Source: an uncultured Dorea sp. (GTDB taxonomy: Bacteria > Bacillota > Clostridia > Lachnospirales > Lachnospiraceae). Taken from it: a DNA stretch of 12,375 bases. Made by a program: the position numbers and the translations under genes. Positions 5,693-12,375 of this stretch are shown in pieces. The notes beneath the pieces were generated by a model. It had not been told where the DNA came from and did no database searches. It saw only the letters and a list, made by a program, of their open reading frames with translations. Positions within the stretch are counted from its first letter, which is position 1, and every line of letters starts with the position of its first letter. The DNA lies in contig CAQNVT010000250.1 of the NCBI GenBank assembly GCA_948844705.1, forward strand, positions 1 through 12,375. The letters run 5' to 3'.

Positions 5693-7019
5693 CTGTTACA
5701 AATGAATTATCGGCTGTTTTCACAGACATTTCTCCATTTAGAAGCGTCATCATGGTTTGAACGTTTTTAAGGCCGATGTTGCTGCTGCCTGTCCGAGAAT
5801 GCTCCTGTTTTACGGAATTTGAGATATTAATGACCAAAAGGTTTTTATGAATTTTTCCGTTAATTGTAACCGGCTGCTTTTTATCTCCGTATTTTAAGAT
5901 ATTGGAGAAGAGATTATTAAATATCCGTTTCAGCATGGTTTTGTCACTCTCAAGAACACCGGTAACGGAAGGAACGAGATATTCCGGCGTGAAGCCCGCG
6001 AGCTTTATGAAGTCGCAGTTTTCCATAAGGCATTGCTTTATAAAGTCTGTGGAGATCCAGGAGATATCCGGTGTCTCGTTTTCCTCGGAGACCAGCGCGT
6101 ATTCAAACATTTTATCAGTCAGCTCTTTGATATCCTCTGTTTTCTTCAGGCATTTTTCCAGATACTCCTGCTCTTTTCCGGGACTTCGTTTTAGACGCAG
6201 AACCTCCAGATATCCGGTCAGGATCGTAAGCGGAGTCCGCAGGTCATGGGAGAGGGCAGTAATAAGGTCCTGGTTTGCCCTGCGGCTCTCCTGTTCCCTT
6301 TGCATTGTTTCACTCAGGGAGTTTCTGAGGCCGTTTAATTCCTTTGCAAGAATCCCGATCTCATCACCGCCGAGGTCCGGCAGAGGGTGCGTGAGGTCTC
6401 CGGATGCCATAGTCAGGATTTCATTTTTCAGAGTCTGGACAGAGTGCATCTTACGGCCTAAAAAGAATAGGACAACGCTTAGAAAGAGTATCAGGCAAAG
6501 ACACAGGCACGCCGTCAGATAGGGATAGGAGATAACTGCATGCTGGTAATTATAGAGCATGACAAGAGCAGTTCCGTTTCTGAATTTGAGCGGGAATAAA
6601 TGAAGATCCTCTCCGTCGCCGTTTGTTATGCGGTATCCCAGATCAAAAAAGACACGGAAATCATGATCATCCATGATCGGGGCATATCGTCCCGCACGAT
6701 ATAATCCGTCCTCCAGACCGTAAATATAGATGCTGGTGTATTTATCTGCCATATCGAAAAACGGAGCCAATGCTTCGACGGCTTCTTTATCGTCCTCAGA
6801 GTCCGGAAGGTCATAATTTCTTGCCGCGTTATAAAATTCATTCATGAAAAGCATATCGTTTGCCTGGGTATGCAGATAGTCCGTCCCTGTAAGAAATAAG
6901 GTGACGGACCATTTATTTGTCCAGAGCACTTCAAATAGCAGAAAGGAAATGAGACCGGCACATAGGATCAGCAGTGCGAACTGGGTGCGTATTTTCAGGC
7001 TTTGTATTTTTTTAATCAC
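5670..7019 (-). CDS. Sensor histidine kinase, VanS-like architecture
   Basis: This is the membrane sensor of a two-component system that passes phosphate to the regulator encoded just upstream. The 449-residue product has a membrane segment at about 12-33, an extracytoplasmic sensing region at about 35-160, a second membrane segment at about 165-188, a HAMP-like linker (about 189-240), then the dimerisation domain with phospho-accepting His258 in ITALSHDLRTPLTIL. The ATPase domain has the N box RIFNNLFSNILKYG (about 365-378) and a GSSNIGLKNV nucleotide-lid motif (about 411-420). The usual DxGxG box is absent; INISNSV stands in its place. The start is GTG 7019 inside the regulator's last codons, an 8-nt overlap that implies translational coupling. 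The ligand is unknown; the sensor region shows no recognisable domain. Confidence 0.92.
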   Translation of the reverse strand: MIKKIQSLKIRTQFALLILCAGLISFLLFEVLWTNKWSVTLFLTGTDYLHTQANDMLFMNEFYNAARNYDLPDSEDDKEAVEALAPFFDMADKYTSIYIYGLEDGLYRAGRYAPIMDDHDFRVFFDLGYRITNGDGEDLHLFPLKFRNGTALVMLYNYQHAVISYPYLTACLCLCLILFLSVVLFFLGRKMHSVQTLKNEILTMASGDLTHPLPDLGGDEIGILAKELNGLRNSLSETMQREQESRRANQDLITALSHDLRTPLTILTGYLEVLRLKRSPGKEQEYLEKCLKKTEDIKELTDKMFEYALVSEENETPDISWISTDFIKQCLMENCDFIKLAGFTPEYLVPSVTGVLESDKTMLKRIFNNLFSNILKYGDKKQPVTINGKIHKNLLVINISNSVKQEHSRTGSSNIGLKNVQTMMTLLNGEMSVKTADNSFVTELRFPLR

Positions 7020-7728
7020 AGCGATACCCCTTTCCCCAGACAGTTTTTATGATCTCCGGATTTTTCGGATCCTTCTCTATCTTGAGACGCAGATTGCGGA
7101 TGTGTACCATAACTGTATTATTTGCGCCGTAATAGTAAGGCTCGTTCCAGACTGCCTCATAAAGCCGTCCGGCGGAGAATATCTGATGACGGTTCTTTAT
7201 CAGCAAAAGAAGGACTGCATACTCCGTATCCGTAAGCTCAAGGAGGCGCCCGTCTGCATATACCTCTTCTTTTTCTTCATTGATCCTAAGATGGCGGCAG
7301 GTGAGCGGCCCCGATATTTCAGCCGGCCTCCCGGTGCTTATGATATCCTTTCCCTTATAGACCTGGTAGCGCCGGATCAATGCCTTGCTGCGGCTTATAA
7401 GCTCGCTGTAGGAAAAGGGCTTGGCAAGATAATCGTCCCCGCCGCTTGAAAAGCCGAGAGTTTTGTCACTTTCTTTGGTGCGTGCGCTCAAAAAAAGAAT
7501 GGGTGCATTGCTGTTTTTCCGTATTTCAAGGCATGTCTGATAACCGTTCAGGCCCGGCATCATAATATCCAGGATGATCAGGTCAAACAGCTTTTCTCTT
7601 ATGAATCTCAGCGCCGTCTCACCATCCGGGGCCTCTGTGACGAGAAAGCCCTCTCCGGTTAACAGTACCTGTATGATCTCCCGAATTTCCGGATTGTCGT
7701 CTACAACTAATATATTTGAATTATCCAT
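7012..7728 (-). CDS. OmpR/PhoB-family response regulator
   Basis: This is the DNA-binding partner of the adjacent kinase. The 238-residue product has a receiver domain at about 3-117 with the acidic pair D10/D11 (ILVVDDNPEI), phosphorylation site D54 (LIILDIMMPG), Ser81 in the Thr/Ser switch position, and K103 (DDYLAKPFSY). A C-terminal winged-helix domain covers about 140-238, with LTDTEYAVLLLL and the recognition-helix region NNTVMVHIRNLRLKIE, ending in TVWGKGYRCD. Overall it resembles VanR-type regulators. AAGGAG lies about 11 nt before ATG 7728. The gene is divergent from the gtrA-GT2-yfhO operon, whose upstream region carries CTTAAG repeats; control of that operon, and of itself, is a reasonable inference. 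Confidence 0.95.
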   Translation of the reverse strand: MDNSNILVVDDNPEIREIIQVLLTGEGFLVTEAPDGETALRFIREKLFDLIILDIMMPGLNGYQTCLEIRKNSNAPILFLSARTKESDKTLGFSSGGDDYLAKPFSYSELISRSKALIRRYQVYKGKDIISTGRPAEISGPLTCRHLRINEEKEEVYADGRLLELTDTEYAVLLLLIKNRHQIFSAGRLYEAVWNEPYYYGANNTVMVHIRNLRLKIEKDPKNPEIIKTVWGKGYRCD

Positions 7729-7779
7729 AGCTAATCAGCTCTCCTTAGTATGATAAGGTCAGAACAGACACTGGTCTCA

Positions 7780-7810
7780 ATCTGATATATCCTATAATAT
7801 CAGATTTTTT
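7780..7810 (+). terminator. Terminator-like hairpin in the divergent intergenic region
   Basis: A 9-bp perfect stem (ATCTGATAT 7780-7788 with ATATCAGAT 7797-7805) is followed by a T-run on the plus strand. No plus-strand gene lies just upstream, so it may stop antisense transcription across the regulator or attenuate a transcript entering the gtrA operon. On the minus strand it would be a hairpin near the 5' end of the regulator mRNA. The structure is clear; the role is not. Confidence 0.45.
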
Positions 7811-7826
7811 CAGAGATAATGAGGCA

Positions 7827-7866
7827 TCTTAATAATTCTTAAGATATAATTTAGGTATTTCTTAAG
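7827..7866 (+). promoter_or_regulatory. CTTAAG repeats and -10 box upstream of the gtrA operon
   Basis: CTTAA occurs at 7828-7832, and CTTAAG at 7838-7843 and 7861-7866; the first two are 10 bases apart, one helical turn. A perfect TATAAT at 7845-7850 follows directly, while the expected -35 position (about 7822-7827) reads AGGCAT, a poor match. A weak -35 with turn-spaced repeats next to the -10 box is the usual layout of promoters activated by OmpR-family regulators. CTTAAG is palindromic, so the same site could also serve the divergent regulator gene (possible -10 CATTAT, complement of 7817-7822). Assignment to the neighbouring regulator is inference. Confidence 0.5.
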
Positions 7867-7940
7867 AGTTTTGGATTAAAGTATGTAATTGTCGGGAAGA
7901 TATATGATTAGACAATATGGTTTTGAAGGAGCGTGGACAG

Positions 7941-8372
7941 ATGAGAAGATTTTTAAGAAGACTTACGGAGGAAGAGCTTGTCCGGTATCTTTTTTTCGGC
8001 GGCTTGACAACAGGTGTGAATCTCGCTGTATTTTCCTTATTAAGGTATGCAGGAAATGCTTCGGCAGATACGGCGAATTTCGTCTCGATTGCGGCAGCGG
8101 TTTTATTTGCGTTCATTGTAAACCGGTTTTATGTATTTGGGATTACCGATACGGATATGACGGAAATGCTTCTGGATTTTGTAAATTTTACCGGAATGCG
8201 CATGGGGACGCTTTTGATTGAGTTCTTTGGCGTCGGCTTTTTGATTAGATATACGGGTATTTCGGATTTTATATGTAAATGTATGATTCAGGTGATTGTG
8301 ATCGGCCTGAATTATGTGATCAGTAAATTTTTGGTGTTCAGGAAGCATATGGGAGGTGTTGCAGATGAGTAG
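7941..8372 (+). CDS. GtrA-family membrane protein, predicted lipid-linked sugar flippase
   Basis: GtrA/GtcA-type proteins are small four-helix membrane proteins thought to move polyprenyl-phosphate sugars to the outer face of the membrane. The 143-residue product has the family opening (ELVRYLFFGGLTTGVNLAVF) and four hydrophobic segments at about 17-35, 44-66, 79-103 and 112-134. The N-rich signature positions are present in FIVNRFYVFG (helix 2 end) and LNYVISKFLVFRK (helix 4 end). ATG 7941 is preferred because AAGGAG 7926-7931 lies 9 nt upstream; an in-frame ATG at 7917 has no such site. The stop overlaps the next gene by 8 nt. Partners downstream are the matching glycosyltransferase and a YfhO protein. 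Confidence 0.9.
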   Translation: MRRFLRRLTEEELVRYLFFGGLTTGVNLAVFSLLRYAGNASADTANFVSIAAAVLFAFIVNRFYVFGITDTDMTEMLLDFVNFTGMRMGTLLIEFFGVGFLIRYTGISDFICKCMIQVIVIGLNYVISKFLVFRKHMGGVADE

Positions 8373-9330
8373 AATGAGCATTGTAGTTCCCTGTTTTAAC
8401 GAGGAAGAAGCGCTGCCTGTATATTACCGTGAGATATGCAGGGTGATGGACAGGATGCCGGACGTGGAGTTTGAGCTTATATTTGTTGATGACGGCTCTT
8501 CGGATGGGACGCTTGATTTTTTAAGACGGTTAAATGAAACAGACGGACGGTGCAGATATCTTTCCTTTTCCAGAAATTTCGGGAAGGAGGCGGCTCTTTA
8601 TGCAGGACTTCGAAACGCACAGGGCGATTATGTGGCGACAATGGATGTAGATCTTCAGGATCCGCCCGGGCTTCTGCCGGAGATGTACCGGATTCTTCAG
8701 GAGGAGGATTATGACAGTGTGGCGACAAGGCGTTCTACGAGAACCGGAGAGCCAAGGATCCGCTCCTTTTTATCGGAAAGCTTTTATAAATTCATAAATA
8801 AAATTTCCAAGACTGAGATCGTAAACGGAGCCAGGGATTACCGTCTTATGAAACGGAAAATGGTGGATGCAGTGCTTGGAATGAGCGAGTATAACCGCTT
8901 TTCAAAAGGAATTTTTGAATGGGTGGGATTCCGGACAAAATGGCTGGAATTTCAAAATATAGGGCGATGCGCCGGAGAGACGAAATGGTCGGTGAAGAAA
9001 TTATTTTTCTATTCGCTGGAGGGTATCACGGGCTTTTCCGTGGCACCTCTGTCGCTCGCATCGGTTGTGGGTGTCGTGTTCTGTGTGCTGGCATTTTTCA
9101 TGATACTCGTAATTATTGTGCGCACCGTGATCTGGGGTGACCCGGTATCGGGCTGGCCGTCGCTTGCGTGCATTATCTTTTTTGTAAGCGGTATTCAGCT
9201 GTTCTGCACGGGCATTGTGGGGCAGTATCTGTCTAAAACATATCTGGAAACAAAACACAGGCCCATTTTTATCCTGAAGGATTCCAGCGAGGAGAATGAG
9301 GGAGGAAGCCATGAGAAAGCTCCGTTATAG
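8365..9330 (+). CDS. GT2 glycosyltransferase, DPM1/GtrB/CsbB-like, polyprenyl-phosphate acceptor
   Basis: Enzymes of this group transfer a sugar from a nucleotide donor to undecaprenyl phosphate on the cytoplasmic face. The 321-residue product has a GT-A domain at about 1-225: SIVVPCFNEEEALPVYY, then FVDDGSSDGT (donor binding), SRNFGKEAALYAGL, TMDVDLQDPP (metal-binding DxD type), and NGARDYRLMKRKMVDAVL. It ends with two membrane segments at about 228-258 and 268-292 and the tail GQYLSKTYLETKHRPIF, as in CsbB, YkcC and GtrB. The sugar cannot be deduced. ATG 8365 is chosen for GGGAGGTG 7-14 nt upstream; it overlaps the gtrA stop by 8 nt. A 5' extension to 8356 is in frame but lies on the binding site. 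Confidence 0.95.
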   Translation: MSRMSIVVPCFNEEEALPVYYREICRVMDRMPDVEFELIFVDDGSSDGTLDFLRRLNETDGRCRYLSFSRNFGKEAALYAGLRNAQGDYVATMDVDLQDPPGLLPEMYRILQEEDYDSVATRRSTRTGEPRIRSFLSESFYKFINKISKTEIVNGARDYRLMKRKMVDAVLGMSEYNRFSKGIFEWVGFRTKWLEFQNIGRCAGETKWSVKKLFFYSLEGITGFSVAPLSLASVVGVVFCVLAFFMILVIIVRTVIWGDPVSGWPSLACIIFFVSGIQLFCTGIVGQYLSKTYLETKHRPIFILKDSSEENEGGSHEKAPL

Positions 9331-12034
9331 GAAGATATATCCTTTCCTTTTATTATTGATCCTTACAATGGTATTTACCGCCTTATTTGTACTAAGACTT
9401 GGTGTGTTTGGATCTAAGGTGGACTGGATCAGTCAGCACAGCGTACTGCCGGATTATTTCCGGCAGCAGTTTTATGATACGGGAGAATTATTCCCGGAAT
9501 TCGCTCTTAATATCGGAGGAGGGCAGAATATTTATAATTTTGCCTATTATGGGCTGTATAGTCCGATCGTATTGATTTCCTATCTGTTTCCGTTTATGAA
9601 AATGTCGGATTACATGATGCTGGCGCAGCTTTTATGCCTTGCGGCTTCCGTGATGCTGCTTGGCGGATGGCTTATGAAGAGAGGAATTTCCGGGAAAATA
9701 TCCTTTTGCATGGCGGTTATCTTTCTGCTGTCCGGGCCGATGCTGTATCATTCTTATAATCAGATCATGTTTGTGAACTATATGCCGTTTCTCCTCATGG
9801 GATTTTTGGGGGTTGACCGGTATTTTGGAGGGCAGAAGGGATCGGGGACGGGAAAGCACCGGCGCTTCGGGCTGCTTCTTTGCTCCGTCTTCCTTATGAT
9901 CATGACAAGCTTTTATTTTAGTATCGGCGGTATGCTGGCGCTTGTTTTGTACGGAATTCACCGGTATATGGAGGCCCTTGAGCAGAAGGGAGAGGAGCTT
10001 ACCCTTAAAAAATTCATAGGAGAAGGCGTGCGGTTTGCCGCAATATTTTTGCTGGCCGTAATGTTAAGCGGCGTTCTTTTGGTGCCGGCCGGCCTGGCGC
10101 TTACAGGAAGAGAAGGGGGCGTGTCCGGAGCAAGTATAGCAGAGCTGTTTTTTCCAAAGGTTTCACCGGATCGGTTCTTTTATTCTCCTTATGGAATCGG
10201 GCTTACGACACTTGGGTTTACGGCTCTTGCTGCCATGCTGCTTTTCAAGAGAATATCTGCCCGGGTACTTGCGGCCTGCTGTATCGTCATTCTGACGGTT
10301 CCGGTATTTGCCTGGCTTCTTAACGGAGGGCTGTATATCAGGGATAAGGTGATGATACCGTTTCTTCCGCTGCTTTGTTACATTACCGCGTATTATTTAA
10401 ATAGTCTCGAGAAGGAAAAGGCAGGAAGCAGGATAACGGCTTTCCTTCCGTACTTGATGACACTGCTCCTTATCTATGCAGAGCGGTTGCAGGGAGATGT
10501 AGGAAAATACTGGAAGCTGGTATTCCTTGACGGAGCGGTGACGTTTATTTGCTTTGTTATATTTCAGAAAGGGCCTATATTCAGGAGGGGATTCAAAGGG
10601 AAAAAGGACTCGCTTCTGCTGCTGCTTCCCGCAATCGTATTTTTGGCATTATATGATGCAGGGCTCCATGAAAAGGCAGATTATGCCGTAGACAGGGAAT
10701 TTTACAGGGAGATTACGGATAAGGATGCAGAAGAGCTGATTGCGGAGATAACAGACAAAGAAAAGGGCTTTTTCAGGGCGGAGCAATCAGGTACAGATGA
10801 GGAAAATGCGGCGAATCTTAACCGCGTCCGGAGCATGGGACAGTATATATCCTCCGTCTATTCTTCCTCATATAATAGAGAATATCAGGAGTTCAGAAGG
10901 GATACCTTTGGAGTGGAGGAGCCTTTTCGGAATTTTCTGATGCAGTCACCGGTACATAATCCGGTATATCTTGACTTTATGGGTGTGAAATATCTTGTGT
11001 CTAAGGAGGAGCCGGCAGGGTATAGGCTGACAGGCAGTAAAGGGAAATGGAAGGTGTATGAGAATGAGGATGCTCTTCCGATCGCCTATGCGACGGATAA
11101 AGTCATGGGAGAGGAGGAGTACAGAGAGCTTGCATTTCCGTATAATCAGCTTGCGCTGAGGGAATATGCGGTAGTTTTGGAGGACGGAAAAGCAGGCGGC
11201 GAAGGGTCACAAGGATTTTCTGAAAATATGCCTGCGTGCAGAGCGGAACAAATAGATGCAGCTCTTCCGGAAAGGATTCAGACTCAAAGTAAGAAAGAAT
11301 TCACGCTGACTCTTCCGGCTACGGACGTGTCTGATCAGGGACATGGAAGCTCGGGGAAGGAAGGGCAGAGGGTGCTGTTTTTGCAATTTCAGGTAAAGAA
11401 TTTAAAGCCATCGAAGGATATTGCGGTATGGGTGGCCGGAACAAGGAACAAGCTGACCTCCCGGAATCATTTTTATTACAATGACAATACAACATTCACA
11501 TATGCAGTACTGCTCGATGAGGGACAGACTGAGCTTCCGGTAACCTTTGGAAAGGGAGAGTATGAGATTTCTGATGCGGAGTGCTTTATAGCGGAGCTTT
11601 CTTCTAAGGATGACAGACTCTGCCGGGCGGAATTTCGGGCAGATAAGAAGCTGACAAGGGGAAATGTGATTGCCGGAAGGATAGAGGCGGAAAAAGCGGG
11701 ATATTTTATCACATCTATCCCATATGATAAGAGTTTTGAGATATGGGTGGACGGAAAGAAGGTCAGAGGGGAGAAGGTCAACACGGCATTTCTCGGATGC
11801 CGGATAGAAAAAGGGGAGCATGAGATTAAACTGGTCTATCATGCGCCTGGGGCATGGGAAGGGAAGCTTTTGTCGCTTGCGGGGGTGGTGATTCTTCTTT
11901 TACTGTTCACACAGGACTTTGCATTTACGCGACGCAAAGCTAGTGTCGTTAGAGGGTCAAAAAATAGATTGTGCATACGCGAAGAATGTGATAAGATGTT
12001 TGGCATAGAAGAACAGAATTCTTACTGCTCTTAA
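9311..12034 (+). CDS. YfhO-family polytopic membrane protein, predicted GT-C-like surface glycosyltransferase
   Basis: YfhO proteins are the outer-face partners of CsbB/GtcA-type modules, moving the lipid-linked sugar to a surface polymer such as lipoteichoic acid. The 907-residue product starts with a membrane helix (about 10-31) and the family's outer loop KVDWISQHSVLPDYFRQQF, where D38 is at the position expected for a GT-C catalytic acid. LNIGGGQNIYNFAYYGLYSP follows, then a series of membrane helices to about residue 455. The extracytoplasmic C-terminal half contains ITSIPYDKSFEIWVDGKKV and EKGEHEIKLVYHAPGAWEG, both typical, and a last membrane helix at about 850-872. ATG 9311 has GGGAGG about 6 nt upstream, whereas in-frame ATG 9296 has a site too close to it; the overlap with the preceding gene is 20 nt. 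The last 35 residues, rich in Arg, Cys and Glu, look atypical and run into an inverted repeat. Confidence 0.92.
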   Translation: MRKLRYRKIYPFLLLLILTMVFTALFVLRLGVFGSKVDWISQHSVLPDYFRQQFYDTGELFPEFALNIGGGQNIYNFAYYGLYSPIVLISYLFPFMKMSDYMMLAQLLCLAASVMLLGGWLMKRGISGKISFCMAVIFLLSGPMLYHSYNQIMFVNYMPFLLMGFLGVDRYFGGQKGSGTGKHRRFGLLLCSVFLMIMTSFYFSIGGMLALVLYGIHRYMEALEQKGEELTLKKFIGEGVRFAAIFLLAVMLSGVLLVPAGLALTGREGGVSGASIAELFFPKVSPDRFFYSPYGIGLTTLGFTALAAMLLFKRISARVLAACCIVILTVPVFAWLLNGGLYIRDKVMIPFLPLLCYITAYYLNSLEKEKAGSRITAFLPYLMTLLLIYAERLQGDVGKYWKLVFLDGAVTFICFVIFQKGPIFRRGFKGKKDSLLLLLPAIVFLALYDAGLHEKADYAVDREFYREITDKDAEELIAEITDKEKGFFRAEQSGTDEENAANLNRVRSMGQYISSVYSSSYNREYQEFRRDTFGVEEPFRNFLMQSPVHNPVYLDFMGVKYLVSKEEPAGYRLTGSKGKWKVYENEDALPIAYATDKVMGEEEYRELAFPYNQLALREYAVVLEDGKAGGEGSQGFSENMPACRAEQIDAALPERIQTQSKKEFTLTLPATDVSDQGHGSSGKEGQRVLFLQFQVKNLKPSKDIAVWVAGTRNKLTSRNHFYYNDNTTFTYAVLLDEGQTELPVTFGKGEYEISDAECFIAELSSKDDRLCRAEFRADKKLTRGNVIAGRIEAEKAGYFITSIPYDKSFEIWVDGKKVRGEKVNTAFLGCRIEKGEHEIKLVYHAPGAWEGKLLSLAGVVILLLLFTQDFAFTRRKASVVRGSKNRLCIREECDKMFGIEEQNSYCS
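11969..11997 (+). promoter_or_regulatory. Possible promoter for the Rpn-family gene, inside the 3' end of yfhO
   Basis: TTGTGC 11969-11974 and TAAGAT 11992-11997 are 17 bases apart, and TG precedes the -10 box by one base (extended -10). A transcript starting near 12004 would carry a leader of about 130 bases to the ATG at 12138. The match is moderate and lies within the last codons of yfhO. Confidence 0.4.
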
Positions 12035-12077
12035 TGTATCTAAGCCATAGGGCATCACATTTTTCAAAGCTTCGTAT
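11975..12077. repeat. Long imperfect inverted repeat spanning the yfhO stop codon
   Basis: ATACG..AAG (11975-11984) pairs with CTTCGTAT (12070-12077) with a two-base bulge. AATGTGAT 11985-11992 pairs perfectly with ATCACATT 12054-12061, and TGGC 12001-12004 pairs with GCCA 12044-12047. An inner AAGAA/TTCTT pair lies around an EcoRI-like GAATTC near 12016. This could fold in the leader RNA of the next gene or be the remains of a small mobile repeat. No flanking target duplication was found by eye. Confidence 0.4.
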
Positions 12078-12137
12078 CGAAGGATAATCCATTTTCAGTT
12101 TGGAGACAGAGGCTTATAAGCGAAAGGAGATTTGCGT

Positions 12138-12375
12138 ATGAAGACAATTTTGCAGCAGCATTTCCCTATGATCAGGGACAGGGAGGAGGTTCTGTATGAG
12201 ATACGGAGCCGGAAGAAGTTCAACGAACTTTTTGACAGCTGGGAGCGGAAATATCAGGAAGAATTTCTTGATTTCTGTACCGGAGCCCGGGGAGTAAAGC
12301 TTCTTTATGACGGCTTTTTTAAAGCAGTTATGGATCCGGAATCAAAGCCGGAGCGGTTGGAGGAGCAGCTGGAGC
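12138..12375 (+). CDS. Rpn-family PD-(D/E)XK nuclease / transposase-like protein, N-terminal part
   Basis: Seventy-nine codons are present before the window ends. The stretch VKLLYDGFFKAVMDPESKPE followed by RLEEQL matches the conserved opening of Rpn (recombination-promoting nuclease) and PD-(D/E)XK nuclease family transposase proteins, which are abundant and often multi-copy in Lachnospiraceae. The N-terminal part (MKTILQQHFPMIRDREEVL) is a charged helical lead-in commonly seen in those proteins. Catalytic residues would lie beyond the edge, so activity cannot be judged. AAAGGAGA at 12123-12130 lies 7 nt before the ATG, a strong start. The gene follows yfhO in the same direction after a 103-base gap with hairpins and may have its own promoter. 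Family assignment is from recognition of the motif. Confidence 0.75.
   Translation, partial: MKTILQQHFPMIRDREEVLYEIRSRKKFNELFDSWERKYQEEFLDFCTGARGVKLLYDGFFKAVMDPESKPERLEEQLE

Noticed and set aside
5902..6522. A 206-codon plus-strand frame opposite the histidine kinase.
   Set aside because: It is Arg/Ser-rich shadow sequence opposite a kinase with all its domains, and has no start site signals.
11925..11965. GACGCAAAGCTA near 11934, resembling a conserved segment of c-di-GMP-I riboswitches.
   Set aside because: The paired upstream GCAAAC-type segment and the downstream GGTT-type receptor expected of that riboswitch are not visible, and the match lies inside the yfhO frame. A covariance search would settle it.

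Overview
The window looks like chromosomal DNA from a Gram-positive anaerobe of the Clostridia, most likely family Lachnospiraceae. This rests on the style of the ribosomal-protein and RpoA sequences, an L17 with a large lysine-rich insert, an S4 with only one N-terminal cysteine, strong AGGAGG-type ribosome binding sites, and the Rpn-type nuclease gene at the right edge. The species cannot be named from sequence alone.

Layout. (1) Positions 1-470 are anomalous. A GC-rich stretch (about 64% G+C over the first 180 bases, by hand count) carries coding-like minus-strand sequence with no start codon. It is followed by about 230 bases packed with consecutive stem-loops. The usual upstream neighbour of rpsM, rpmJ, is not there. 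(2) Positions 471-3582 are the alpha-operon block rpsM-rpsK-rpsD-rpoA-rplQ on the plus strand, closed by a perfect 17-bp bidirectional terminator. Small stem-loops sit in the rpsM-rpsK and rpoA-rplQ gaps; the two before rplQ share a loop sequence. (3) On the minus strand, an unrecognised 81-codon gene and purC form a likely two-gene operon behind a near-consensus promoter. A divergent HD-domain hydrolase gene has a weaker promoter overlapping it. (4) A VanR/VanS-like two-component system (minus strand, overlapping genes) is divergent from a three-gene plus-strand operon: GtrA-type flippase, polyprenyl-phosphate glycosyltransferase, and a YfhO-family membrane protein. (5) The right edge has a promoter inside the 3' end of yfhO, a long imperfect inverted repeat, and the start of an Rpn-family PD-(D/E)XK nuclease/transposase-like gene cut by the window end.

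How the parts work together. GtrA + GT2 + YfhO is the known three-component logic for decorating cell-surface polymers. The GT2 charges a lipid carrier with a sugar on the inner face, the GtrA protein is thought to move it across the membrane, and the YfhO GT-C-like protein transfers the sugar outside. The genes overlap (8 and 20 nt), implying tight coupling. TTCTTAAG-type repeats next to a TATAAT box in the divergent intergenic region are a plausible binding site for the adjacent response regulator, so I infer a sensor-controlled surface-glycosylation module. This is the most interesting functional unit here, but its component families are all known.
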